NCBI GenBank assembly: GCA_918797485.1
Contig: CAKKNE010000002.1
Span: 1,640,501 to 1,704,500, forward strand
Length of the DNA stretch: 64,000 nt
Direction: 5' to 3'
Source: Pelagomonas calceolata
Taxonomy: Eukaryota; Sar; Pelagophyceae; Pelagomonadales; Pelagomonadaceae
Position 1 is the stretch's first letter, and each line of letters starts with the position of its first letter. The notes beneath the pieces were generated by a model. That model was not told the DNA's origin and searched no databases. It saw only the letters and a program-made list of their open reading frames with translations. The position numbers and the translations under genes are program-made. Of this stretch, positions 27,367-37,582 are shown one piece after another.

Positions 27367-30300
27367 ATGCCCTCCATCCAGGCCGTACTAAAACGTAGAG
27401 ACACGATCCAGCCGCCGCCCTTCCTTAAGAGCAAGCTAAAGAAGCTCGGCCCGCGCGCAACCACCATCGCTTTACAACCCCTCGATCTGGTCAAGAGGCG
27501 AGCCTTGGACGAGGATGAAGGGACACGAGCGTTCAGCAAGAAGCCAGTACCTCCCACGAGCCAGTTCGCACCGTTACAACGAAGACATTCCTTCCACACT
27601 TTGACAGACGAAGAACCGACGCTCCTCCACGACCTAAGGTCATATTTTGACCCCCAGTATCGACTGTACTTGGTGAAGAAACAACTGCTGAGCTTAGTAC
27701 GCGACGACGACGTCAGTGTCGAGGAGATGTTCGACCTCGTGGATGAAGATTTTTCCGGTGTTTTAGAACGAGATGAGTTGTGTAAAATGATACACATGTT
27801 ACAAATTAAGGTGAAGGAGGTCGAGATTGATACATTAATGGACATCCTGGATGAAGACGGCTCTGGAGGAGTGGACATCGACGAGTTCCAGGATTGGTTG
27901 TTCGCGACCGAAGATCAGTGGCTCGAAAGAAGACGTACTAGGGACGACGATGAATTTAATGATCAAAGGTTATTACAGCGGGATATTTTGAGGTTCGATG
28001 CGGACATACGAGGCATGCTCGGCGCCCTGTGGGACCTGGTCGATGCCGATGACTCGGGACAGGTCGACGTCGACGAATACGTGACGCTGTCTGTGAATTT
28101 ACAACGGGCGGTCACGGACGACTTTGATTTAGATGAGGCAAAAAAGATAGCTAAAAGAGAATTCGAGTTCGACGCCCAAGGCCACGAGACGATGGACAGG
28201 ACGCTGTTCTTTTGGTCGTTCTTTCAACTAGCGGACGCCTGGCGCGACGGGCCCGCCATCAACTCTGGGTCGTACTGTTATTTTATGGACTTTCTCTCGG
28301 ATCGATGCACGTCCATCGAAGTTGTTGAGGGTAAGCCTACGTTAGTGTGGAAGTGGAGCAGCGACCCGGAGTGGTACAGTAAGATCGAGCCGATGCGGCT
28401 CGTGGAGAAGAGGCGTAATGCAAGGCGCAAGAAGGGCCTGCCGCCGGAACCGATACCTTCTTCTCCTCTCAGGGAGATGGCCCTGTACAATCGCCAGCAA
28501 CAATATCCTGACGCGGTCGAGGCCTGTGTGGAAATCAAACTTCAGACGCCCCACGCCATCGACGCGACGTTGTCCCCGTAACTGCGTCTGCTCGATGGCG
28601 TGGAGGTTCACGAAGGTCTCTTGCAATCCTCAGGGTAACCTAGCTCACTGGTTGATTTCCACACAGGTCGAGGCCCCGGCGCCCAGCAAGAAACTGACCC
28701 TGAAGGAGGCCGCCAAGGCCGCTAAAAATGCAGTGAAAGCTCGAAAGAACCAGCAACGGCGCAAGGCGAGACGGTCCTGGGACCTCGAGCAGGAGGAAAA
28801 AGCACGACTGCAAGCTAGAAACGACGCCGACGCGAGTTATCTGGAGGCCGAGCGGCTGCGGCTCGAGATGGAGGCGGCTCGTTCCGAAGCTTTACGGGCC
28901 AAACAAGAGAAGCAGCGCGAGGCCCTTCGATCGAAAGCCGAGGCCAAAGCCCTTAGAGAGCTCGAGAAACGGGAAGCGGCGGCGAAGCGCGAAGCTGCGC
29001 GCCTGGAGAAGCTCGGCGAGAAGCAGAAGGCCGCTGACTTGAGGGAACAAGCTCGGAGAGAGGCGCAGCAGGAGCAGGCCCGTCTTAAAAGAGAGGCCGC
29101 GGCGGCGCGCGAATTCTCCCTGAAAAAGAAACTGGAGGACAAACTACGAGCGAAGGCCGCGTCCGCGGACCGGAAACGAAGACTCATGGAGGGCAAGGTC
29201 GAGGAGGCCGAACGTAGAAGATTGATGGACATCGAGCAAAAAGCGGCAGCTGCTAAAGCTCGCCGCCGTTCTTGTATAGGTGCGCCGGCGCCCGCTCCCT
29301 TTGTGGAGGACGATGAGTATGACTACCGGAAGATGCTCGGTTCTATTGCTAGAGAGTCGTACGACGACTTCAGCTACGCGTCGACGCAGCCGTCACCACC
29401 TGTGTGGAAATCAACCAGTGCGTCGGGCGCACCCGACAATTCTTCACTAAGTCATTTCTCGGTGATGGGGCGGCCGTGCTGGCTCGGTCGAGCGGTGGGG
29501 GGCTGGCATCGCCACGCCGTCGAGCAGGCGTCGCGCCGATGGCGTGGAGGACGATGCGACGATTCAGCGCGAACGCGCCGTAAATTTTGATTTTCACACA
29601 GGTCACCACCCAAAGATCGTAAGAAGAAGAGCTTCGCGTCGCCCCCGAAGGATGCGACGGAGTCCGAGGCCCCGCTGCCCGACTGGGACGCGGCGTCCTA
29701 CGCCGCAAGCCATAGGAGCGACGGGCCGCCGTCGGCGCGAAGCTTCGCGCGGTCGTTTCGCAGCGACGGCTCCGAAGTTAAGCAGCAGGATCCCGATTTT
29801 GATGAGAGGAGCGTCTCAAAATCGTATCGGTCGGACGGCACGGAGATTAAGGAGGGAGATGAAGACTACGACGACCCGAGTGCGGTGGCATCGGTAAGAT
29901 CTTACAGGGCGGACGGCACCGAACTCCGACCGGGCGACGCGGACTGGGACGACCTCTCGCACGTTTCTTTTGCTCGCTCCGTCACTTCTGTGGATGAGCT
30001 CTCGGTGCAGTCGTACCGGTCGGACGGCTCGCCGCTCAAGGTGCCGAGCCCCGGCAAATCCGATGCGCTCATCAAGGACTTCTTGTCGAGCCCCAGCAAA
30101 TCCGACATCTCGTCTCATAAAGCGCAGTACCAGGAGGCGGCGAGCCCCGTCCAGTCCGACCTGTCCTCACCAGCAAAAGATGATCTCAGCTATAGATCGG
30201 ACGGCTCGCTCATCAAGCCTACGGACCCCGACTCCGCGACGGACGGGCTCCGGTACCGCGAGGACGGTTCTCAGAAACTTCCTGAGGATGACGATTATAA

Positions 30301-32410
30301 CATTCCACCATCGTATCGAAGCGACCGCACTCTCATAAAAAGAGGTGATCCCGACTATATCGCTGGTACCTTCGACCGACGTAAGAGATTGGCGGAGCAG
30401 GCGGCCGAAGAGCTGAGGATCAAAGAACAAGAGGCTCTACAGAGGAGGGAGGAGCGGGAACAGGCGGCCGCGGCCCGTAGATTGGCAAGAGCCGCCGAGG
30501 CGGACCAACGTAGGATACAGAGAGAGGCCGCAGCTTTAGCTAGAAAGCAGCAGCGCGAGGCCGAGGCCGCGAAGAAGATCGAAGCAGCTAGACTGAAGGG
30601 CGACCTCAAGGCCATCGACCGCATCTCCGAAGCGTTATCACTTAAAAACCGCAGGGAGGCCGAGGAGCTCGCTCGCGTCAATAAGAGCGAATTGGCGGCG
30701 CTCGAACGGGCGAATCAAGTATCGAGGCAGAAGCTCCGGGCTCAGCAGCTCGAGGACGAGCAAAAGTTGAGAGCAGAAGCGGCGGAGCTGCGGCGGCAGT
30801 TGCGGGAGGCCGCGGCGATCGAGGAGATCCATGAAAGTTGGGTTGTGGGTGACGAGATGAGAGCGGAGTCCATCGCCGAGGGTCTCGTGAAGGCTAATAG
30901 AGCTTCACTGATGGGGTTAGAAAGAGCTGAAGCGGACGCGGCCGCGGATCTGGCGAGGAGAGATAGAGCGTCGCTCGAGGCGTTTTCCGAGGCGTCCGGG
31001 CGAACCTATAGGACTGATGGGTCTTTAATACGAGAGACGGACCCCGACTTTCTGACGGACGGCAAGGCCTACCGCGCCGATGGCACCGTAAAACATCCTG
31101 GAGATGCGGACTACGTCACGCTCCCGAACTTTAGGAGTGACGGTACGGAAGTGAGGCGGGGCGACCCGGACTACTACTCTGGCGGGCGGCGGGCGGGCCC
31201 TCTGTCGCCGGTAAGTTACGACAGTATGTCGTCGCCCGCCAAGTCCCCGCAGCGAAGTGACGGCTCGTACGTCAAGCCCGGTGATAGTGACTACGACGAG
31301 TGGTCCTTCGTCTCGAAACTCACGAACCCCGAGGAGGCCTCGTTCACGACTGCTTCTTGCGTCGGGGGCGGGCCCGTCGGCGCGGAAGACATGGTCTCGT
31401 ATCGTTCTGGAGACACGAAGACTCTAGAGTATGTGCCGTCGTCGCCTGGTGACCATTCGTCTGTCACGCCGTTTCCACGTGAAAAGACGCCGCAGGACCT
31501 CGCAAATGAAGCCCACGACGGCGACTTCGACCATTTGACCCATGAGTCGAGCCTCTCGCCCCTCGATAGACAAGGACCGAGGGACGCCGGCTGGTTCCCG
31601 CCCGGGGGCCACGGCTCGTACATCGCGCGCGGCCTCGTGCTGAACCACTCCCCCCAATACTTCAAGGAGAAGATGGCACAGAGGAAGCCGCCGACGCCGC
31701 CCGAGAAGCACACGGACTTTGGTTTAAGGTATTGCTACCCTCCCAGTAACAGTGTGGAAGTTTCGGACGGGGTCTGTTGTTCTCCTAGAAAACCTTCGGA
31801 GGACTACTTCGTGCTGGATCCCGGTAAACAGTCTACTTTCGAGCTCCCGGCGCCGCCGGTGACCAAGGAACAACCGCGGTGTCCGATCTGGAGCTTTGGA
31901 GATACGCCTTGGTTCTCGAAAGTTTTAGATGAACAGACCATGGCCCTCACGGACGGTGCGCTAGATGTGGGTGGTGCCCGAGCCATGCGTTTGATCTCGA
32001 AGCAGCGCCTGGCGCGCAAATTAGGGGCGCCGCAAAGAAGGCGGAACAAAAGACGTCATTTCGGCATCAAGCCGCCGCGGTGGGGTCCCGGCGACGACGA
32101 GCCCTTCGTGCCCGGCGGCGTGGCTATCAGGGACAAGCGGGACGCGCGCTATACTCGCTTGTTCTCGGGCGAGCCGCCGCCGCTCGAGGAGCCGTCGCCG
32201 CGCGAGTCGCTCGAGCGTCTTTCTTCCTTCATCGAGACATTCCGCCGTGAAGACGAGCCGAACGACGTCTGGGCCAAAATTAGCAAGGGCGGCGTCAAGC
32301 CCATGACTATTAGTCGGAGACGGTCCCTCGACTCCATCGGCGTCGGGCGGACGGTGCCGCGGGGCCAGGAACCGGACGAGCCGCGGCTCATTATGCGAGG
32401 AATGCGGTGA
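27367..32410 (+). CDS. EF-hand / coiled-coil protein with YRSDG repeats
   Basis: Three exons (27367-28527, 28667-29403, 29602-32410) join to 1568 aa. Both introns are introners. The N-terminal third has EF-hands with good Ca loops: DLVDEDFSGVLERDEL, DILDEDGSGGVDIDEF, DLVDADDSGQVDVDEY. A charged coiled coil follows (exon 2). Exon 3 has twelve copies of a 16-20-residue repeat of the form YRSDGTxIxxGDPDY, eight before and four after a second coiled coil (nt 30370-30990). The tail is Pro/Ser-rich and basic. I know no named family. EF-hand plus long coiled coil suggests a cytoskeletal or flagellar protein, which is inference. It shares a bidirectional promoter with the ARM-repeat gene. Confidence 0.75.
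28524..28666 (+). mobile_element. Introner copy a (family A), intron 1 of the EF-hand gene
   Basis: 143 bp. Terminal repeats CTGTGTGGAAATCAA and TTGATTTCCACACAG are exact complements. Target duplication GTCGAGGC is perfect (28516-28523 and 28667-28674). Reading frame requires the intron to be 28528-28666 (CTGT|GTGGAAATC ... CACACAG|). Confidence 0.9.
29400..29601 (-). mobile_element. Introner copy b (family B), intron 2 of the EF-hand gene
   Basis: 202 bp with perfect 8-bp duplication GTCACCAC (29392-29399 and 29602-29609). Its body is the reverse complement of copy h at 59 kb, yet both splice as introns of plus-strand genes. Intron 29404-29601 restores the frame, giving PSPPV|SPPKDRKKK. Confidence 0.9.
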
Positions 32411-32731
32411 ATAATTACTGTTTTAGAACCTATCCACCACCATCGAGCGCTCAGCGCTATGAGTGGCCCGAATGTACTAGTACTAGAAGTGTTACCTCCG
32501 AGTCACAAGTGGAAGACGAGCGGCCCGTGCCCATGGATCTCGCGCGCCCGACCTTTCCCCACCTTCCGGGCGATCATTTCTGCGAGCGCGCCATCTGCCG
32601 CCATCATGGAGCCGGCCCCCTGTGGTCGATTACCTGGACGTCGCCGCCCCGCGGCCAGCCGTTTCCCCCGTTCGTAGCGTCGAACAATAAAGGTCAGGTT
32701 CTTCCGGTCGAGGTACTGTGCCCTGAAAAGC
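32411..32731. other. Intergenic region before the TPR gene
   Basis: An open plus-strand frame crosses it (32407-32763) but without recognisable domains. A promoter or unseen 5' exon of the TPR gene is possible. Confidence 0.4.
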
Positions 32732-33155
32732 ATGGCTGCGAGATCGATGCTCTTGACCCGTAAGTGACCGGGCGACGACTCGTAGGGCTGATGGATCGAC
32801 GATCATAGCTGCCAACAACTACGCGAATACCCTGATCCATCTAGAGCGCATCGAAGAATCCAAGGCACTGCTGCGCAGAACGGTGCCCGTGGCGCGACGT
32901 GTTCTCGGAGAGGATGATAGAATCACGCTCACGATGAGCTGGATTTACGGAGAGGCGCTCTACGAGGACTCCGCCGCCACGCTCGACGATCTCCGCGAGG
33001 CCGTGACGACGTTCGAGGACTTGGAACGGATTGCGCGGCGCGTGCTCGGTGGCGCGCACCCGACCACGTTGGGGATTGAACATAACCTACGAAAGTCGCG
33101 AGCCGCGCTCGCCGCCCGCAAGACGCCGTCGCCGCCTCCGGCGAGGAGCGTGTAA
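32732..33155 (+). CDS. Small TPR (kinesin-light-chain-type) protein
   Basis: Exon 32732-32759, intron 32760-32808 (GTAAGT ... CATAG, 49 nt), exon 32809-33155; 124 aa. The product carries two TPR_10/12-type repeats: ANNYANTLIHLERIEESKAL then LLRRTVPVARRVLGEDDRIT, and EALYEDSAATLDDLREAVTT ... IARRVLGGAHPTTLGIEHNL. Such proteins are expanded in Aureococcus and are usually longer, so this may be the 3' part of a bigger gene or a truncated copy. The first exon is inferred; the second is convincing. Confidence 0.55.
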
Positions 33156-33192
33156 TGGTAGCAATATAGCGACTAAACCACAACACCAGAAG

Positions 33193-34125
33193 TTACTCGT
33201 CCTCCCCCTCGGGAAACGCGAGCTCGACGCCGACGATCGGGTAGCGCGCCGCCGAGCAGTTCAGCGTGACGCGCGCGATCGCCGCATTCTTCAATTTCTT
33301 CTTTGAGAGGTGCGCCAGCGTCTCGTCCCTCGCCTTCGCCTCGGAAGACGCGAAGTTGTCAAAAACGGTCCTGAAGAATAAGGAATGGCCGACGACAATA
33401 ATGTCGTCATCCTCCGACGTCCGCAAGCGGTCCACAAAAGCCTGCATGCGGTCCGTCACCGCTCTAGGCCCCTCGGGGCCCCACCAGTCCGCCTCGGCCT
33501 CGGTCACGTCGACTTTTACTGTTCCTCTGCTGATGGACTTGAGTTGCGTTTTTGGAGCGACCTTCTTCGCGCGGCGCACGGCCCGCCTCAAAATCTCCGA
33601 TCCTGTTGTTCCTCTTATAGAGTCAAAACCGCCAACAGGATAGCAGAGTTCTCGACAAGCCGGCACGAGCGTCACTCCTTTCCCTGACGCCCTCAAACAA
33701 GGATGATCTCGCAGCGCCACGAGGCACGTCTGCAGCGCCCTCGTCAAGGGTGAACAGTAGATCATGGTGCAGCGCTCGAACGCGCGCCGCTCGTCCTTCC
33801 ACTGCGGTGTCTTCGCGATGCGCCTCGCGAGCCGGTCGGCCTGCTCCAGGCCTTCGGCCGTGAGGGCGTGGTCGAACTTGCCGAACATTTTCACGGGATT
33901 GCGATTCGCCTGCGCCTCGTTCCACTGGCTCTCGCCGTGCCGCAGGAAGTACACCGTCTTCAGCTCTTCTCGGGCCCTTGTCGCGACGAAGGTCCTATCG
34001 GGAAGAAGCTTGAGGGGCGCGTTCTTCTTCCGTTTGGCTTCGTTGATCAAGGTCGCGGCCGCCAAGAGGAGGGTGAGTTTTTTCAGCGCGGCGTTGAGGA
34101 GGTGCTGCGGCACGCGCGGCACCAT
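33193..34125 (-). CDS. Histidine phosphatase (phosphoglycerate mutase-like) protein
   Basis: 310 aa from the ATG at 34125. The catalytic motif is VYFLRHGESQWNEAQ. The second histidine lies in DDDIIVVGHSLFFRTVFDN. Between them come ALTAEGLEQADRLARRIAK and IYCSPLTRALQT, as in the branch 1 family. Substrate is not predictable (sugar phosphates, peptides or other phosphoesters). The N-terminal 45 residues are hydrophobic then basic (LTLLLAAATLINEAKRKK), so a signal anchor or presequence is likely. A CTAG motif and the GC-rich module lie upstream. Confidence 0.82.
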   Translation of the reverse strand: MVPRVPQHLLNAALKKLTLLLAAATLINEAKRKKNAPLKLLPDRTFVATRAREELKTVYFLRHGESQWNEAQANRNPVKMFGKFDHALTAEGLEQADRLARRIAKTPQWKDERRAFERCTMIYCSPLTRALQTCLVALRDHPCLRASGKGVTLVPACRELCYPVGGFDSIRGTTGSEILRRAVRRAKKVAPKTQLKSISRGTVKVDVTEAEADWWGPEGPRAVTDRMQAFVDRLRTSEDDDIIVVGHSLFFRTVFDNFASSEAKARDETLAHLSKKKLKNAAIARVTLNCSAARYPIVGVELAFPEGEDE

Positions 34126-34139
34126 GGTGATCAATGCCG

Positions 34140-34290
34140 TGCGGTGCTTGCTCTGTTGAATGGGTGCCGTGCAGCTTTGCTGTTGAATGGGTGCAGTGCG
34201 GCTTGTAGACTGCAGCTGCTGCAGGTTGCAGCCGAGTGCAGCTTGCTGTAAGGTGCAGCTTTGCTGTGAGGTGCTACCCGAGTGTAGTCG
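34140..34290. repeat. Degenerate CTGCA/GTGCAGC-rich short tandem array
   Basis: Repeated units TGTTGAATGGGTGC (twice), GTGCAGCTTTGCTGT (twice) and GCAGCTGCTGCAGGTTGCAG lie in the 5' flank of the phosphatase gene. Confidence 0.6.
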
Positions 34291-34397
34291 ATGCAAACGC
34301 GTTATACGTGCACGACGATAGGTGCTTGGGACAAATGGCGTGCCTTGTCGGCGACAGCGCCAAAAGAGCGCGGTTTTACGCGAGTGCCAAAGCGCTT

Positions 34398-34420
34398 GCT
34401 AGCGGCAGTAAGACACTAGC
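34398..34420 (-). promoter_or_regulatory. Bipartite CTAG promoter motif
   Basis: On the minus strand GCTAGTGTCTTAC, TGC, CGCTAGC, in the sense of the phosphatase gene, 273 nt upstream of its ATG. Confidence 0.65.
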
Positions 34421-34515
34421 AAAAAATAGCCAGTGGCCAGTTCCACATCCTGACGGGGGTCGTCCCAAAAGAAGGGGGGGCGTGCGAGTCCCTGTGACTC
34501 AGCCCTTGCGTCCTA

Positions 34516-34596
34516 GTCCAGCCGGACGGGTGGGCCCGGGGGGAGCGGGAGGGGTACGGGGAACCCTGCGACGTAACTAGCCTCAGCCTCAGCCTC
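34516..34596 (-). repeat. GC-rich upstream module, copy 1
   Basis: Core on the plus strand: GACGGGTGGGCCCGGGGGGA, GCGGGAGGGGTACGGGGAAC, CCTGCGACGTAACTAGCCTC. It is nearly identical to copies at 53168-53240 and 56581-56652. It lies upstream of the CTAG motif of the leftward phosphatase gene. Confidence 0.85.
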
Positions 34597-34658
34597 AAAA
34601 ATACGCGTCGACGCCATCGAGATGCGGAAGATCTACGTGCAACAAGATTAGGCGTGTG

Positions 34659-36044
34659 TCATCGTCGCCCGAAGTCCGCCGCGAGCAGCTCGCGCGTGGA
34701 CCTCTCCTCCGACGGCGGCGGCGGCGGCGCGCCGGCGGCGGCGCAGAGGTCGTCGAGCGCGGCCGCCCGCGCCGCGCGCGCGCCGTCGACGGCCACCTTC
34801 GCGGCCGGCAGCAGGTCCCGCAGGCGCGCGGCCGCCGCCGCCGCCGCGTCGCCGCGCGCCGCGTCGGCCGGCCCGGCCTCGTCAGCCTCAAACCCCCCCG
34901 CGGCGGCCAGCGCGAGGCGCAGCCGCTTCTCCCGTTCAATGGAAGCCTCCAGCTTGCTCTCCAGCGTCTCTTTGACCGCCGCCGCGGCGTCGAGCGCGGC
35001 GACCTTAAGGAGGTCGTGCAGGTGCGCGAACGCCGCGGCCGCGCGCAGCTCCTCCTCGACGGCCTCGCGACACTTCACGGCCGCGGCGCCGACGGCGGCA
35101 TTTACAACAGGTTCACCGACGACCTCCTCATCCACTTGACAACCGCGGCTCACGCCCGGCCGCCGCAGCTCCGCGAGCTGCGCTCTCAACTCAGCCACGG
35201 CGCCCCGCTCGCGTCTTACCGCATCCTCGGCGGCGTCCCGCTCCGATTCGATCGACGCGAGCCGCGCGTTCGCCAGCTTCAGCGCATCCCTTTCATTCGC
35301 CGCGGCCTGGTGGAGCCGCGCCTGGCGCAGCGCGTCGTCGGCGGCGGCGCAAAAGGCCGCGCTCGCGGCGTCGTCTCTCATATCTTCCAGGGCGTTCTCG
35401 TAGGCGAAGCGCTCTTTCTGCGCTTGCCGGTAGGCGGCCAGCTCGCGCTCGAGCTCATCAATGCGCTGCGCGTCGCCGCGCGCCGCCAGCTCCCGCGCGA
35501 GGTCGGCGGCGCGACGACGCGCCGCCGCGACGTGCTCGTTTGTGTCCCGAACGCGGGCGGCGGCGGCGCCGACGCGGCCGTCGAGCGCACCGAGGCGCTC
35601 TAGTTGCATCCGCTGCAGCTTCTCGTGGTTCTTCGTGAGTTCAGACGCGACCTTTGACGCGTATTCGCGCGCGCTCCGCTCATCCAGAGAGCGCGCCGCG
35701 TCGTATAAAGCGCGTTGAGCCGCGAGCGCCGCGCAGCGCGCCTCCCAGCGTTGCGCTTCGTTATCATTCGACTTCACGACGCGTTCCGGCGACGCCGCTT
35801 TGACGGCCACGTCGTCCTTCTTCCCACCGCGTTCCGGCGACGCGGCGCCCCGCTTCATGCGCAGCTGGCGCTGGAGATCCTCGCGTTCGCGCGCGAAGTC
35901 TCGAGCCTGGTCGTCGAGGCGCTGGCGTGTTTGTGCGAGCTCGCTCTTCAACACGTCGATTTCCTTGCGGTAGCCGTCGACGCTCGAGTAGGAGCGCGTG
36001 GCCACAGCAAGCTGGAAGACGTCCGGCCGCTTGGTGCGCGGCAT
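34659..36044 (-). CDS. Coiled-coil protein, unknown
   Basis: 461 aa from the ATG at 36044 (MPRTKRPDVFQLAVATRSYS). Nearly all of it is Ala/Arg/Glu-rich coiled coil (YRKEIDVLKSELAQTRQRLD, ERDALKLANARLASIESERD). A twice-repeated A-ASPERGGKK/A-ASPERVVKS element lies near residues 72-92. An SRGCQVDEEVVGEP break is the only non-helical stretch in the middle. The C-terminus is PPPPPSEERSTRELLAADFG. It is divergent from the CFAP73-like gene and shares its promoter gap, which fits but does not prove a cytoskeletal role. Confidence 0.6.
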   Translation of the reverse strand: MPRTKRPDVFQLAVATRSYSSVDGYRKEIDVLKSELAQTRQRLDDQARDFAREREDLQRQLRMKRGAASPERGGKKDDVAVKAASPERVVKSNDNEAQRWEARCAALAAQRALYDAARSLDERSAREYASKVASELTKNHEKLQRMQLERLGALDGRVGAAAARVRDTNEHVAAARRRAADLARELAARGDAQRIDELERELAAYRQAQKERFAYENALEDMRDDAASAAFCAAADDALRQARLHQAAANERDALKLANARLASIESERDAAEDAVRRERGAVAELRAQLAELRRPGVSRGCQVDEEVVGEPVVNAAVGAAAVKCREAVEEELRAAAAFAHLHDLLKVAALDAAAAVKETLESKLEASIEREKRLRLALAAAGGFEADEAGPADAARGDAAAAAAARLRDLLPAAKVAVDGARAARAAALDDLCAAAGAPPPPPSEERSTRELLAADFGRR

Positions 36045-36511
36045 GGCTGCCCCTGTGCCGGTGTCTACGCTAGGCGAGGCAGCCCATGCGTGGTCACGGG
36101 GCTTGGTTTGTCGCCGAATCAATGCCGAGGAATGCGTGGCGGGCTCCCAGCTCCCTCGCGCGGTCGGATGCCAGCGGCCGGGCAGGCTTCGCACTGTCCG
36201 TCTAGTGGGTTTCCGTGGAACCGTTCGGCCCGCGGCTGCGACGCCGGCAGCGCATCCGAGGCGTCGGAGGGCTGCAACTACGCCGTGCGGGCAAGAAAAG
36301 CTACTAGCTCCTCGTCTTGCTCGGCTTAGCGCTCCTCACAAAACACACGGCAAGGGCTGCCCATCGACGCCCGCCGACAGCCGCCGAGACGCACCGGTCC
36401 ACGCCCGTAGCCCCATAGCTGCGGCAAAAGCAAGCCGCGCCCGCCCGACGCGCCAGTGGCACACTCACATACACCAGAGACACCAGAGACAACACCAGCA
36501 ACACCGCGAAG
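36045..36511. other. Bidirectional promoter region
   Basis: No gene seen. It separates two divergent coiled-coil genes. A half CTAG motif lies at 36060-36073, and the rightward leader is rich in ACACCAG repeats (ACACCAGAGACACCAGAGAC). Confidence 0.55.
36060..36073. promoter_or_regulatory. Partial CTAG promoter motif
   Basis: GTGTCTACGCTAGG, which lacks the leading GCTA, 16 nt upstream of the leftward coiled-coil ATG. Confidence 0.4.
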
Positions 36512-37522
36512 ATGGCCTTCATCCAGCAGAAGGCCTCGACCAGCCGGGTCAACCCGACGCAGGACGACGAGCAGGTCCTGGAGGCCTTAGTAGGTTTCGA
36601 CACCGTCTCGCAATCAACATTACTCTTAAAGAAGAAGAAGGAGATGCACCAGGTCGACGACCGGTTAGATGACGCCAAAGATGACTACCGACGAAGGGGC
36701 GACGCCTGTGAATTGCGGCGGAAAGAGTTCGAAAAAAGACAAGAGGAGATGCGGTCGCAAGTTTCCAGATTTGAGAAGTTCGTCCAAGAAAACGACGCTA
36801 AGAGAAGTAGAGCGGAGGCCAAGGCCAAGGGCGAGAAGCGCATGTTCCTCCAGAAAGTTCAGGAGCAGAAGAGGGGCGAAGAGGAGTTATCGAGGTTGAA
36901 GGTCGAGAAGGACAAGCAGGCCTTGAGACTAAAGAAGCTGTCGTCGTATCGCGAGTTTTTGGAGCGGACGGTCGACGCCGCGGGCGAGGACACGGAGGAG
37001 GTCTGGGATCTGCTGAATAGACATGATACGTTGCGGAGCGCGAATACGGATCTCCAAGGGCAAGTGCAGGAGGGCGAGAAGGCCGTCGACGGCATGCGGA
37101 GCGATCTGGATGCCTTGACCTTGAGTGCGGAGAGCGCTGGGTTGAGTCGTAATAGGGCAGTGACGGGCAAACGAGGAGCCCTGGAAGGCTTCCGGACGTC
37201 AAGGAAAGCGCGCGAGGAGGGCAAGGAGGCCGCCGAGGACAAGGCCAAGGATTCGATGAGGGAGGAGGCGCAGGTGGTCATGGCCGCGCGGAACTTGTAC
37301 CAGCGGTGCGTGTCGACGCAACGGGGCATGAAGGTCGAAGGCGTCCGCTTCGACGAATGGGAGAGTCTGGACCAGAAGACGCGTCTGAAAAGGTTGACCG
37401 ACGCCTTGGAGTTGATCGGGGACCGCATCTCCGATCTGACGGCGATCCAACGGGAGCACACGGAGGAGGAGCGGGAGAAGGCTCGGCTCGCCGAGACGGG
37501 GCCGCGGCAGCTCTACTACTAA
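36512..37522 (+). CDS. CFAP73/CCDC42-like (DUF4200) axonemal coiled-coil protein
   Basis: 336 aa, one exon. The DUF4200 pattern is clear: LLLKKKKEMHQVDDRLDDAK, then RRGDACELRRKEFEKRQEEM and FEKFVQENDAKRSRAEAKAK. In known members (Chlamydomonas MIA2, animal CCDC42/CFAP73) this coiled coil belongs to the modifier-of-inner-arms complex that docks f/I1 dynein on the axoneme. The C-terminal part (QREHTEEEREKARLAETGPR) and length of about 300-340 aa also fit. Together with the CEP164-like gene it suggests the organism keeps flagellar genes. Confidence 0.78.
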   Translation: MAFIQQKASTSRVNPTQDDEQVLEALVGFDTVSQSTLLLKKKKEMHQVDDRLDDAKDDYRRRGDACELRRKEFEKRQEEMRSQVSRFEKFVQENDAKRSRAEAKAKGEKRMFLQKVQEQKRGEEELSRLKVEKDKQALRLKKLSSYREFLERTVDAAGEDTEEVWDLLNRHDTLRSANTDLQGQVQEGEKAVDGMRSDLDALTLSAESAGLSRNRAVTGKRGALEGFRTSRKAREEGKEAAEDKAKDSMREEAQVVMAARNLYQRCVSTQRGMKVEGVRFDEWESLDQKTRLKRLTDALELIGDRISDLTAIQREHTEEEREKARLAETGPRQLYY

Positions 37523-37582
37523 TATTTGGGTCTCCTAGTCTTGTGCGAGCGCGCGGCCAGGCAATGTTTTTTTTTTTTTTTT

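Larger units (their letters stand above)
34126..34658. other. Intergenic region with CTGCA-rich repeats, CTAG motif and GC-rich module
   Basis: No gene seen. 34140-34290 is a degenerate array built of TGCAGCTTGCTGT and GAATGGGTGC units. A CTAG motif (34398-34420) and the GC-rich module (34516-34596) follow. Confidence 0.6.

Noticed and set aside
28521-28530. CT|GTGTGG as introner donor
   Set aside because: Leaves 10 bases in the mRNA and breaks the frame in every copy tested.
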